Assembly (NCBI GenBank): GCA_020633775.1
Contig: JACKDA010000017.1
Span: 1 to 32,768 of the forward strand
Source: Gemmatimonadales bacterium
GTDB taxonomy: Bacteria > Gemmatimonadota > Gemmatimonadetes > Gemmatimonadales > GWC2-71-9
DNA: 32,768 bases
Direction of reading: 5' to 3'
This document shows, piece after piece, positions 14,290 through 22,569 of this stretch. The position numbers were made by a program, and so were the translations under genes. The stretch's first letter is position 1; every line of letters begins with the position of its first letter. The notes beneath the pieces are model-generated. The model saw only the letters and a program-made list of their open reading frames with translations, searched no databases and was not told where the DNA came from.

Positions 14290-15950
14290 GTCGCGTCCCC
14301 TCTGTCCCGGGCTGCCGGGAGGAAAATGGAGAAGGTGGTGCCCGCGGCGGGCGCGGTGTCGACCAGGATCACGCCGCGATGCGAGGCCACGGCACGCTGC
14401 ACGATGGCGAGCCCGAGGCCGGTGCCGCCGGGGCGGCCGGTGACGAACGGTTCGAACAGCCGCTCCCGGACCCCTTCGGGGATCCCCGGGCCGTCATCGC
14501 GGACCACGAGCTTGATCGGCCGCTCGATCGGCCCGGCCGGGGCCTCGCCCGGTCCGGCCTCCCCGACCACGATCCGGATCGTCCCCCGCCCGTCGAGCGC
14601 CTGCGCCGCGTTGAGGACGAGGTTGGTCGCGACCCGGTGCAGCAGGTCGCGATCGGCCTCGAGCATGGTGCCCTCCCCCTCCACGGCCACCGTCACGCCC
14701 CGCAGCGCGGGATGCTCCCCGGCCATCCCCAGTGCCTCCTGCACCACCTCGAGCAGGTCGACCTGCTCGAGCCGCGCGGCGCGGACGCGGCTGAAGTCGA
14801 GGAACTCGCTCAGCAGCCGGTTGAGGCGCTCGCTCTCGCGGATCACGAGCGAGGCGAGGACCCGGTCGTCCTCATCCTCCGTCACCCTGGCCCCGAGCTG
14901 CTCGACCGCGCTGCGGATCGCCATCAGCGGGTTGCGGATCTCGTGCGCCAGCGAGGCCGACAGCGCGGCGACCGCCTCCAGCCGCTCGGCCCGGAGCCGG
15001 AATTCCTGCAACCGCTTCAGGTCGCTGATGTCGGTGAAGATCGCCGTGACCGAGGGGACCTCGCCACCCGGCCGCAGGAAGGTGGTGGTGCTGACCCCGA
15101 CCGGGAAGAGCGAGCCGTCGGCGCGCCGCACCGCCGCCTCGGCCCGCGACACGCGGCTGCCGTCGGCGATGCCGCGCGCGATCGCATCGTGCAGCTCGCG
15201 CGAGCGGGCGCGCAGCGTCTCGAGGACCGGCTCGCCGGGGACGAACCCGCCCCCACCCAGGATCCGCAGCGCACGCGGGTTGATGTAGGCGAGTCGGCCC
15301 TCGCCGTCGACCGTGATCACGCCCGACTGGATCGTCGAGAGGATCTCGTCGGCCTCCATCCGGACCTGGGCGAGCGCGGCGGCGAGGGTGCGCTGTTCCT
15401 GGGCGGCCCCGGCCAGCCGGTGCCCCAGCACCGCGATGAGGGCGCCGACGAAGGTGATCACCACCACCTGGGTCCAGAAGTCCGCCGCCGGCGGCTCGGC
15501 CCCGAACTGGAGCGTGACCACGATGTAGCAGGCCGCGGTGAACGCCGCCGCCGCCAGCCCGCGACGCAGCGGCAGCAGCATCGCGTAGGCCGCCACCGCC
15601 GCGATGTAGAGCGCGGCGAGCGGCGTCGCGGTGGCCCGCGTGAACGCCACCAGGCCGCTGACGAGCAGCACGTCGACGACGAACTGCACCAGCAGCCCGC
15701 GCGGGCCCGGGGTCCGCCCGCCGACGAGGTCGAGCCCGAGCCAGCCCAGGGCAAGGACCGCGGCACCGAGCACGGCGATCAGTTGCGGGATGGCGACCGG
15801 CACGGCCGACGGATCGGTGGCGGCGGCGACCCCGACCGCGACGATGAGGGCGGTCCGCACCAGCACGACGAGGAACAGCACCGTGCGCGGTCCCGGAAGC
15901 GCGAGCAGGTCGAGGGGACCGGCCGGCTGGCTGGGAACGCGGATCGGCAT
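14286..15950 (-). CDS. pilS: PilS-like membrane sensor histidine kinase
   Basis: The product is 554 residues from the ATG at 15950; the longer upstream frame is a shadow. Six hydrophobic segments occupy about residues 24-175, as in PilS. A PAS domain follows (about 200-315, ILSTIQSGVITVDGEGRLAYIN), then HisKA with the phospho-acceptor His336 in LSASLAHEIRNPLMAI, and HATPase_c with NLVLNAAQAL (N box), DDGPGIP (G1) and GGTGLGLAIV (G2). Its stop overlaps the start of the response regulator gene. It is the first gene of an operon that continues through pilR into four glycan-type genes. The likely signal is pilin or membrane state, as known for PilS, but the sensor part here is too divergent to be sure. 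Confidence 0.83.
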   Translation of the reverse strand: MPIRVPSQPAGPLDLLALPGPRTVLFLVVLVRTALIVAVGVAAATDPSAVPVAIPQLIAVLGAAVLALGWLGLDLVGGRTPGPRGLLVQFVVDVLLVSGLVAFTRATATPLAALYIAAVAAYAMLLPLRRGLAAAAFTAACYIVVTLQFGAEPPAADFWTQVVVITFVGALIAVLGHRLAGAAQEQRTLAAALAQVRMEADEILSTIQSGVITVDGEGRLAYINPRALRILGGGGFVPGEPVLETLRARSRELHDAIARGIADGSRVSRAEAAVRRADGSLFPVGVSTTTFLRPGGEVPSVTAIFTDISDLKRLQEFRLRAERLEAVAALSASLAHEIRNPLMAIRSAVEQLGARVTEDEDDRVLASLVIRESERLNRLLSEFLDFSRVRAARLEQVDLLEVVQEALGMAGEHPALRGVTVAVEGEGTMLEADRDLLHRVATNLVLNAAQALDGRGTIRIVVGEAGPGEAPAGPIERPIKLVVRDDGPGIPEGVRERLFEPFVTGRPGGTGLGLAIVQRAVASHRGVILVDTAPAAGTTFSIFLPAARDRGDAT

Positions 15951-16010
15951 TTCCCCGGTGCGGGTCAGGCCGGGATCGGGAGGCGGGGTGGTCGTGGTCA
16001 AGTCCGGGGT

Positions 16011-16018
16011 AATATGAT
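16011..16018. promoter_or_regulatory. AT-rich core of the divergent pilS / DUF2461 promoter region
   Basis: The 102 bases between the two divergent start codons are GC-rich except for AATATGAT. On the plus strand TATGAT (16013-16018) is a good -10 match placed to give a leader of about 30 bases for the DUF2461 gene, with no clear -35. The minus strand reads ATCATATT, a possible -10 toward pilS. Low confidence. Confidence 0.3.
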
Positions 16019-16052
16019 GCGATGCCGCCCCACTTGCCCGGATCAGGTGCCC

Positions 16053-16799
16053 ATGCCCCGACGTGCCACACCACCACCCGACCACCGCTGGACGGGCTTC
16101 GCCCCGGCCGCCCTCACCTTCCTGCGCCAGCTCCGCCGCCACAACACGCGCGAGTGGTTCGAGGCCAATCGGGATCGCTACCATCACCTGGTGCGCGACC
16201 CGATGCGCGCCTTCGTCGAGGAGATGGACGTGCTCCTCGCGACGGAGCTGCCCGAACTGCGCGGCGACCCGCGCCGCTCGGTCTTCCGGATCCATCGCGA
16301 CGTGCGCTTCAGCGCCGACAAGTCGCCCTACAAGACCCATGCGTCCTGCTGGTTCTTCCATCGCGATGCCGGGAAGGGGGTCGGCCAGGCCGCCCACGGC
16401 GGTGCGGGGATCTACGTGCACCTGGAACCGGGCGCCTCGATGGTCGCGGGCGGCATCTGGATGCCGCCGAAGCCGGCGCTCGACCAGATCCGGGCCGCCC
16501 TCCTCGAGGACCACGAGCCGTTCGCCGCGATCGTCACCGCTCCCGCGTTCCGGCGCCGGTTCGGCCGGCTGAGCGAGGAGGCGATGCTGGTGCGGGCCCC
16601 GCGCGGCACCGATCCGGAGCACCCGGCCGCGCCGTGGCTCCGGTACAAGTCGTTCACCGTGCATCGGCTGCTCGACAACGCCGCGATCACCCATCCGAAG
16701 CTGGTGTCGCGCCTCGCCACCGACATCGCCGCCCTGCGGCCGCTGATCCGCTGGCTGAACGGCGCCCTCGGCTTCGCCCCGCTCGCGAGCCGGCGATGA
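16053..16799 (+). CDS. DUF2461 family protein (TIGR02453)
   Basis: The 248-residue soluble protein has the family signature throughout: FLRQLRRHNTREWFEANRDRY near the N-terminus, RIHRDVRFSADKSPYKTHASCWF in the middle, and GAGIYVHLEPGASMVAGGIWMP after it. No enzymatic role is established for this family, and no catalytic motif stands out beyond the conserved Arg/Asp/Lys cluster. The ATG at 16053 is preferred over upstream in-frame starts because the conserved domain begins about 12 residues later. The gene overlaps the S4 protein gene by 4 bases (ATGA), so the two are co-transcribed. Confidence 0.85.
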   Translation: MPRRATPPPDHRWTGFAPAALTFLRQLRRHNTREWFEANRDRYHHLVRDPMRAFVEEMDVLLATELPELRGDPRRSVFRIHRDVRFSADKSPYKTHASCWFFHRDAGKGVGQAAHGGAGIYVHLEPGASMVAGGIWMPPKPALDQIRAALLEDHEPFAAIVTAPAFRRRFGRLSEEAMLVRAPRGTDPEHPAAPWLRYKSFTVHRLLDNAAITHPKLVSRLATDIAALRPLIRWLNGALGFAPLASRR

Positions 16800-17191
16800 C
16801 CGGGCGGGATGCCCCCGCCAGCGTGCGACTGGACAAGTGGCTCTGGGCCGCCCGGTTCTACAAGACGCGCACCGCCGCCACGGAGGCGGTGCACGGCGGC
16901 AAGGTCGAGGTGAATGGCGAACCGGCGAAACCGGCGCGGGCGGTGGTGCCGGGTGACACGATCACCGTGCGCATCCCGCCGTTCACGACGACGCTCGTGG
17001 TCACCGGTCTCGCCGAGCGGCGCGGCTCGGCCGCGGTCGCCGCGGGGCTCTACGAGGAGACCGCCGAGAGCCGGGAGGCGCGGACCCGCCACGCCCAGCT
17101 GCTGCGCGATGCGCCGCTGCTGCGCTTCGATGAGGGGAAGCCGAGCAAGCGCGATCGGCGGCGGCTGGATCGGCTGCGCGGGCGGGAATAG
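16796..17191 (+). CDS. hslR: S4-domain RNA-binding protein, Hsp15-like
   Basis: The 131-residue protein has an N-terminal S4 domain: VRLDKWLWAARFYKTRTAA, then GGKVEVNGEPAKPARAVVPGD, the typical Hsp15/RlmN-neighbour layout. The C-terminal tail is basic (KPSKRDRRRLDRLRGRE). Hsp15 binds free 50S subunits carrying a stalled nascent chain and acts in ribosome recycling after heat shock. Length matches E. coli HslR (about 133 residues). The ATG overlaps the DUF2461 stop. Its TAG stop is immediately followed by the first arm of a GAGAAGC repeat that forms a large inverted repeat with the end of ccoS. Confidence 0.85.
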   Translation: MTGRDAPASVRLDKWLWAARFYKTRTAATEAVHGGKVEVNGEPAKPARAVVPGDTITVRIPPFTTTLVVTGLAERRGSAAVAAGLYEETAESREARTRHAQLLRDAPLLRFDEGKPSKRDRRRLDRLRGRE

Positions 17192-17270
17192 ACGAGAAGC
17201 GAGAAGCGTGAAGCGAGAAGCGCGTCTCCCCCTCTCGCTTCACGCTTCTCGCTTCTCGCTTCTCGTCTCT
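17190..17270. repeat. Inverted pair of GAGAAGC heptamer arrays between hslR and ccoS
   Basis: The left arm has four 7-base units in phase (17194-17221: GAGAAGC, GAGAAGC, GTGAAGC, GAGAAGC). The right arm has four units in reverse orientation (17237-17264), including the same GTGAAGC variant. Both arms begin with AGACGAGAAGC, so the whole could fold into a long imperfect hairpin between convergent genes. The right arm lies partly inside the ccoS coding region. A related six-unit array is at 29240-29281. Confidence 0.85.
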
Positions 17271-17413
17271 CCTGCCTCGTCATCGTGCAGCATCCGCATT
17301 GCCGGGGTATCGAGGTCATCGAACTGCCCCGAGCGCGCCGACCAGACGTAGGCGCCGATGGCGAGCGCGACCACCACCAGGGCGAGCGGGATGACCAGGT
17401 AGAGGACGCTCAT
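17240..17413 (-). CDS. ccoS: CcoS, cbb3 oxidase assembly protein
   Basis: This 57-residue protein reads MSVLYLVIPLALVVVALAIG, then AYVWSARSGQFDDLDTPAMR and MLHDDEAG, closely matching CcoS: one membrane helix followed by the conserved W-x-x-RSGQFDDLDxPA segment. CcoS is needed for haem and copper insertion into cbb3 oxidase. The ATG overlaps the ccoI stop by 4 bases. After the conserved HDDE the remaining residues (GETRSEKREA) are encoded mostly by the GAGAAGC repeat, and the TGA stop lies in the variant unit GTGAAGC. The original C-terminus was apparently replaced by repeat sequence; the functional core is intact. Confidence 0.92.
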   Translation of the reverse strand: MSVLYLVIPLALVVVALAIGAYVWSARSGQFDDLDTPAMRMLHDDEAGETRSEKREA

Positions 17414-19884
17414 GCGGCGCGCCGGTGACGGGTCGCGGGCGACGCCGCCGTCGTGGCCACCGGCGCGGCGACGAAGCTGCGTCCGAGCCAGCTCCCCAGC
17501 ACGACCGTGAGCGAACTGACCGGCATCAGGATCGCCGCGACGAGGGGCGAGAGGCGCCCGCTCATGGCGAGGGCGACGCCGACCGCATTGTAGCCGACGG
17601 CCCAGAGCATGTTGCGGCGGATGAGGCCGAGGGTGCGGGTCGCGCCCTCGACGAGGCGCTGCAGCGGGGCGAGGCCGGGCGCGGTCAGGTGCACGTCGGC
17701 GACGAGGAGCGACGCCTCCGCCCCGCCGTGGACCCCGACCCCGACATGCGCGGCGGTCATCGCGGCCGCGTCGTTGACGCCATCGCCCACCATCACCACC
17801 GCCCGCACCCCGGCGCCGGCACGCAGCGCACGGATCCGCGCCAGCTTCTCCTCGGGCGTGGCGCGCGCGATCACCTGGTGGGCCGCAAACCCCAGCGCGT
17901 CGGCCACCGCGGTGACGACGGCGGTGTCATCGCCCGAGAGCAGGTGGGTCTGCCATCCGCGCGCGCGCAGCGCATCGAGTGCGTCCCGGGCGCCGTCGCG
18001 TACCGGGTCACCGAAGCCGGCGACGGCAACGACCTGGCCATCGATGGCGAGCAGCACCGGCGTCACCGCGGCGCCGGCGAGCCGTTCGCGCCACCCGGTG
18101 ATCTCGGCGCCGTGCGACGCCACGAAGGCCGGCGAGCCGATCGCGACCTCCCGACCGTCCCACCGCCCGCTGACCCCGCCGAGGACGTCGTGGCGCACCC
18201 CCTCCAGTGACGCCGGCGCGAGGTCGGGCCAGGCCCGCCGGAACCCCTCGGCGACCGGATGCGCCGCACCCTCCTCCAGTGCGAGGATGACCGGTCGCCA
18301 CCGCGGATCGCCATCCCAGGCCACGAGGTCGTGTCGCCCGGCCGTGACCGTGCCCGTCTTGTCGAGCACCATGATGCCCGGTCGGGCGAGGAGCTCCAGG
18401 GCATCGCCTCCCTTGATGTAGATCCCCGCACGGGCGGCGCGACCCACGGCGACCGACACCGCCAGCGGCGTCGCGAGGGCGAGCGCGCACGGACAGGTGA
18501 CGATCAGCAGCGCGATGGCATGATCCCAGGCCAGCGCGGTATCGCGACCGACCCAGAGCAGGAAGGTGACGGCGGCGAGCAGCAGCACGAGGGCCACGAA
18601 GACCCCGGCGAGCCGATTCGCGAGCGCCACGACGGGCGCACGGCGCCGGGCGTTCGCCTCCACCTCGGCCAGCAGGCGAGCCAACCGCGAGGCGCTCCCG
18701 GCGGCATCGACCCGTACCCGGAGCGGGGCTCCCACGTTTTCGCTGCCGGCGGCGACGACATCTCCCGGCACGACGGCGACCGGCACCGACTCGCCCGTCA
18801 GCAGCGCACGGTTGACGCTCGACTGGCCGTGGACCACGGTCCCGTCCGCCGGGAACACCTGCCCGGCGCCGACCTCGACGAGCATCCCGGGCAGCAGCGC
18901 CTCGGTGGGGACGTCGCGCAGCGCGCCGTCGTCCTGCCGCACGCGGGCCATCCGCGGGGTGAGGGAGAGCAGCAGTTCCGCGGCATCGGTCGCGGCGCGC
19001 TGGCCGCGCTGCTGCAGGTAGCGGCCCACCAGCAGCAGGAAGACCAGCAGGGTGACGCCGTCGAAATAGACCGGACCCGAATCCGTGATGGTGTTGAGGG
19101 CCCCCCGCACGCTGGCCGCGGCGAGCGCGAGGGCGATCGGCAGGTCCATGTGGAGGGCGCGCGTCCGCAGCGCCGCCCAGGCCCCGGTGAAGAACACCCG
19201 CCCGGGGAAGAGGAGCGCCGGCAGCGTGAGCACCAGGGAGACCCAGCGGAACATTTGCCGCTCCCCCGGCGCCATCCCCTGCAGGTCGCCGGCGTAGAGC
19301 GCGAAGGCAATCAGCATCACGTTCCCCGCGAGTGCCCCGGCGACCCCGATGCGCACGAGGGCCGCGCGGTCCTCGCGACGGCGCATCGCCTCGCGGGCGA
19401 CGCCGTGGAACGGATGCGGGGGATAGCCCAGGCGATCGAGGACCTGCGCGATGCGGGAGAGCGGCACCGCGCGGGGATCCCACTCGACGCGGAGCAGTGA
19501 GCGGCGGACGTCGAGTTCCGCGCGCGCGATCCCCGCCTCCAGCAGCGGCACCCGCTCGACCAGCCAGACGCAGCTCGCGCAGTGGACGCCCTCCAGGTAC
19601 AGCTCCGCGGTGGCGAGGCCGTCGGCGCGCCGCGACACGTACAGCTCCTCGAAGGCGGCGTGATCGAACTCGTCGTAGCTGCGACCGGTCGGACGCACCG
19701 GTGCCGCGCGGCGTTCGCCCAGCGCGTAGTACTGCGCCAACCCGCCGGCACGCAGGATCCCGTGTGCCGTCTCGCACCCGCCGCAGCAGAAGGCCGGTGC
19801 GGATCCAATGGCGCGCCGCTCGGGCGGCACCGCGAGCCCGCAGTGCGCGCAGCCGGTCCCGAGCCTCGCGCGGACCTCAGCCAC
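17410..19884 (-). CDS. ccoI: CcoI, P1B-type copper-translocating ATPase of the cbb3 operon
   Basis: The product is 824 residues from the GTG at 19884 (8-base overlap with the upstream gene); an ATG at 19929 in the same frame would add 15. In order: an N-terminal cysteine region (CAHCGL and CCGGC), a heavy-metal-associated domain with GVHCASCVW, eight predicted membrane helices, the A domain with LLTGESVPV, the metal channel motif TCPCALALATP, the phosphorylation site DKTGTVT, an HPVAEGF motif (HP locus), and MVGDGVNDAAAM in the hinge. CcoI/FixI supplies copper to the CuB site of cbb3 oxidase. Its place between the TauE/SafE-like gene and ccoS confirms the role. Confidence 0.93.
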   Translation of the reverse strand: MAEVRARLGTGCAHCGLAVPPERRAIGSAPAFCCGGCETAHGILRAGGLAQYYALGERRAAPVRPTGRSYDEFDHAAFEELYVSRRADGLATAELYLEGVHCASCVWLVERVPLLEAGIARAELDVRRSLLRVEWDPRAVPLSRIAQVLDRLGYPPHPFHGVAREAMRRREDRAALVRIGVAGALAGNVMLIAFALYAGDLQGMAPGERQMFRWVSLVLTLPALLFPGRVFFTGAWAALRTRALHMDLPIALALAAASVRGALNTITDSGPVYFDGVTLLVFLLLVGRYLQQRGQRAATDAAELLLSLTPRMARVRQDDGALRDVPTEALLPGMLVEVGAGQVFPADGTVVHGQSSVNRALLTGESVPVAVVPGDVVAAGSENVGAPLRVRVDAAGSASRLARLLAEVEANARRRAPVVALANRLAGVFVALVLLLAAVTFLLWVGRDTALAWDHAIALLIVTCPCALALATPLAVSVAVGRAARAGIYIKGGDALELLARPGIMVLDKTGTVTAGRHDLVAWDGDPRWRPVILALEEGAAHPVAEGFRRAWPDLAPASLEGVRHDVLGGVSGRWDGREVAIGSPAFVASHGAEITGWRERLAGAAVTPVLLAIDGQVVAVAGFGDPVRDGARDALDALRARGWQTHLLSGDDTAVVTAVADALGFAAHQVIARATPEEKLARIRALRAGAGVRAVVMVGDGVNDAAAMTAAHVGVGVHGGAEASLLVADVHLTAPGLAPLQRLVEGATRTLGLIRRNMLWAVGYNAVGVALAMSGRLSPLVAAILMPVSSLTVVLGSWLGRSFVAAPVATTAASPATRHRRAA

Positions 19885-20602
19885 CGGGCATGCCGTGATG
19901 TGCGATCGGCGTCGTTGGCAGGACGCCATGGAGCCAGTGCCCCACCGGGATCACCTCGAGGTGCGCGGCGAGACTGGCGAGGCCCAGGAGGACCAGCATC
20001 GCGGCGCCGAGGCGCGGCAGCCGCTGCTGCCACGGCCCGGCCACGCGCCGGGCACTCGCCGCGAGCGCGACGAGGGCGGGCACCGAGCCGAGCCAGAAGA
20101 TGGCCATGACGCCGGCACCGTCGAGGGCGCCGCCGGTCCCGGCTGCGACCGCGACGAACACCCAGAGCCAGCCGCACGGCAGCAGGCCGGTCGCGACGCC
20201 CGTCACGAGGCCGCGCCACCCCGCGGGCCACTCACGGAGCGCGGCCATCCCGCGCCCGAGGGCCTGTTGCCACGACGCGGGGAGTCGCAACTCCGCCAGT
20301 CGACCGGCGCGCCCGCGGAGCAGCGCGTGGACGCCCCAGGCGACGAGGAGCAGCGCCATGGTCACGGAGGCGATCCGGCCGACCCCGAGCGCGAGGCCAC
20401 CCCGATCAAGCAGCCCACCGGTCGCGCCAGCGGCGACGCCCAGGGCGAGGTAGGCGACGAGCCGACCGACGTGGTACGGGGCGTGGGCCCGGAGGCCGCG
20501 CGCGCCGCTCCCGGCGAAGCAGGCGAACGCCCCGCACATCGCGGCGCAGTGCACGCTGCCAAGCAGCGAGGCGACGAGCACGGCACCGGCGAGGGGGAGC
20601 AT
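19877..20602 (-). CDS. TauE/SafE (DsbD_2)-type membrane protein of the cbb3 assembly cluster
   Basis: The 241-residue protein has six hydrophobic segments. It starts LLGSVHCAAMCGAFACFAG, the cysteine motif HCxxMCG of the UreH/DsbD_2 branch of TauE/SafE-like proteins. GLLPCGWLWVFVAVAAG lies in the middle, a second conserved cysteine placed in a helix. Members of this branch often sit between ccoH and ccoI, as here, and are thought to help copper or thiol chemistry during oxidase assembly. The exact function is not established. It lies 15 bases downstream of ccoH and overlaps ccoI. Confidence 0.82.
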   Translation of the reverse strand: MLPLAGAVLVASLLGSVHCAAMCGAFACFAGSGARGLRAHAPYHVGRLVAYLALGVAAGATGGLLDRGGLALGVGRIASVTMALLLVAWGVHALLRGRAGRLAELRLPASWQQALGRGMAALREWPAGWRGLVTGVATGLLPCGWLWVFVAVAAGTGGALDGAGVMAIFWLGSVPALVALAASARRVAGPWQQRLPRLGAAMLVLLGLASLAAHLEVIPVGHWLHGVLPTTPIAHHGMPGG

Positions 20603-20617
20603 CGGCGCTGCGTCGCC

Positions 20618-21163
20618 TCAGCGACTCACGGGGACCGGATCACCCGGTCGCCGGGTCACCTCGACCGCATCGGCGTGCCGCGACGCCTCGACGCGCAGGT
20701 CGCCGGTGAACCGCTCGCTGCCCCGCGAGACCGCCACGCGCAGTTCCCAGAGCCCCTCCCGGGGCAGCTCCACCGGGGCAACGTACCGGCCGGCGGCGGT
20801 GTCGGGCTGCAACGCCGCGGTGATCCGCTCGCTGGCGTGGGCCACCTGCAGTGCCTCGAGGGTCACGGTGGCACCGGCGACCGGCGCGCCCGCGGCGTCG
20901 TGGACCGCCACGGCCAGCGGCGTCGGCCCGGTCGCCGCGAGGGGCCCCAGGATCGGCTCGATGCGCCAGCCCAGGGCGACGTTGGCGCGAGCCTGCGCCT
21001 GGGTCGCGTCCCACTCGACCGCGCGGCGATAGTAGTCGGGCTCGACCGCGAAGTGCGTGTCGCTGTTCGCGAGGCGCACCAGGAACACGCCAAGGAGCAG
21101 GTTCCCCACGAGGACCGTGATGATCAGCGTGGGCCAGATGCGGTCCTTCCGGATCAGCGTCAT
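20618..21163 (-). CDS. ccoH: CcoH/FixH, cbb3 oxidase assembly protein
   Basis: The 181-residue protein has one N-terminal membrane helix (PTLIITVLVGNLLLGVFLV) and a periplasmic beta-sandwich domain. HFAVEPDYYRRAVEWDATQA is the FixH hallmark, and the later VHDAAGAPVAGATVTLEA and GLWELRVAV fit an Ig-like fold. CcoH interacts with the oxidase and with CcoI during copper delivery and stabilises the late complex. The ATG overlaps the ccoG stop by 4 bases. Length is typical. Confidence 0.88.
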   Translation of the reverse strand: MTLIRKDRIWPTLIITVLVGNLLLGVFLVRLANSDTHFAVEPDYYRRAVEWDATQAQARANVALGWRIEPILGPLAATGPTPLAVAVHDAAGAPVAGATVTLEALQVAHASERITAALQPDTAAGRYVAPVELPREGLWELRVAVSRGSERFTGDLRVEASRHADAVEVTRRPGDPVPVSR

Positions 21164-22569
21164 TCGTGGTCGTCCTCGTCCGCGTCGGCGGGGCCGAGCA
21201 GGTTGAAGCGGTAGTCGGCGTTGAAGCTGTTGCCCGCGGCGATCCGGATCGTGATGTCGCGCCGGCCGTCCTCGAAGGCCGAGCGCGGCAGCCGCACGAA
21301 GAGCGACGTCGTGCGCAGCTCGCCGGCGCGCACGGCGAGCGGATTCTCCGGGGCGATCACCTGCGCCTCCTCGCCGAGGCCGATGACGCTGACGATGTAG
21401 TCATGGTCGGCCCGGCTCCGGTTGGCGAGCCGCAGCCGCACCTGGTTCAGCACCGTGCCATCGGCCTCCAGCGTGAACGGCTCACCGGCGCCGCGCAGCA
21501 GGGTGACATCCGCATCCGGCCGCAGTCCCAGGGTGGCGATGAAGCCGCCGAGGAACAGGGTCAGGGCGATCGGGTAGAGCACCACCCGGGGCCGGAGGAG
21601 GCGCGGCGGCTTCCCGGCCAGCGCATCCTGCGTCGCGTAGCGGATCAGGCCCCGCGGGCGCCCCACCTTGTCCATGATCGCGTCGCAGGCATCCATGCAC
21701 TGGGTGCAGTGCACGCACTCCATCTGCAGCCCGTTGCGGATGTCGATCCCGGTCGGGCAGGTCGTGACGCAGGCCTTGCAGTCGATGCAGTCCCCCGCCC
21801 CATCCGCGCCCCGGTCCTTCGGCATCGCCCGCGGTTCGCCGCGGCCGTAGTCGTAGGAGACCACCATCGACTGGCGGTCGAGGAGCACCGACTGCCAGCG
21901 GCCGTACGGGCAGGCGATCAGGCAGGTCTGCTCGCGGAACCAGGTGAAGTCGGTGAACACCAGCCCCGTGGTGACCGCCATCACGATGAACGGGACCGGG
22001 TGCTCGTAGGGCGAGAGCCGGATCCACTGCGCCAGCGCCTCGGTCCCCACGAAGTAGGCGAGGAAGGTGTGGCCGAGGACGAGCGAGATCGCGAGGTAGA
22101 TCACGTACTTGAGCACGCGCCGGGGCGCGAAGTGGCGTCCGGCGCGGTCGAGTTGCAGCGAGCCGCTCCGGCCGCCCTCGAGCCACCGCTCGATCGGGCG
22201 GTAGAGGAACTCGAGGTACACCGTCTGGGGGCAGGCCCACCCGCACCAGACCCGGCCGAACAGCGCGGAGAAGAGGAAGATCGCGATGACGACGCTGCCC
22301 AGCAGGAGCATGAGCAGCAGCGTGTCGGTCGGCAGGAAGGTCGTGCCGAGGATGGTGAACTGCCGCCGCGGCACGTCGAGGAGGATCGCCGGCTTCCCGG
22401 CGATCCGCAGGTGCGGCAGGGCGATGAACAGGACCATCAGCGCCCAGGCCACGACCCGGCGCCGCTGCCACCAGCGGCCCGGCGACGGCTTGGGACGGAT
22501 CCAGTTGCGGGTGCCGTCCTCGTTGAGCGTCGGCAGGACGCGGCCGCTGGCCGCGGGGGCGTGGGTCAC
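21160..22569 (-). CDS. ccoG: CcoG, cbb3 oxidase accessory iron-sulfur protein
   Basis: The product is 469 residues from the GTG at 22569 (GTGA overlap with ccoP). It has several N-terminal membrane helices, with VWCGWACPQTVYLEFLYRPI between them. A twin cysteine cluster follows (CIDCKACVTTCPTG, then CVHCTQCMDACD) that binds two 4Fe-4S centres, with a further membrane helix and a periplasmic Ig-like C-terminal domain. CcoG is known as a cupric reductase that keeps copper in the form used for oxidase assembly. The motif GRVWCGWACPQ and gene order ccoP-ccoG-ccoH are diagnostic. Upstream frame extension is a shadow. Confidence 0.95.
   Translation of the reverse strand: MTHAPAASGRVLPTLNEDGTRNWIRPKPSPGRWWQRRRVVAWALMVLFIALPHLRIAGKPAILLDVPRRQFTILGTTFLPTDTLLLMLLLGSVVIAIFLFSALFGRVWCGWACPQTVYLEFLYRPIERWLEGGRSGSLQLDRAGRHFAPRRVLKYVIYLAISLVLGHTFLAYFVGTEALAQWIRLSPYEHPVPFIVMAVTTGLVFTDFTWFREQTCLIACPYGRWQSVLLDRQSMVVSYDYGRGEPRAMPKDRGADGAGDCIDCKACVTTCPTGIDIRNGLQMECVHCTQCMDACDAIMDKVGRPRGLIRYATQDALAGKPPRLLRPRVVLYPIALTLFLGGFIATLGLRPDADVTLLRGAGEPFTLEADGTVLNQVRLRLANRSRADHDYIVSVIGLGEEAQVIAPENPLAVRAGELRTTSLFVRLPRSAFEDGRRDITIRIAAGNSFNADYRFNLLGPADADEDDHE

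Noticed and set aside
10207..15288. 1693-codon open frame on the plus strand
   Set aside because: It lies opposite six well-recognised genes, has low-complexity Arg/Glu/Gly/Pro content and no domain. It is a composition shadow in GC-rich DNA.
17190..17270. Heptamer arrays as a CRISPR array
   Set aside because: Units are 7 bases with no spacers, and no cas gene is in the window.
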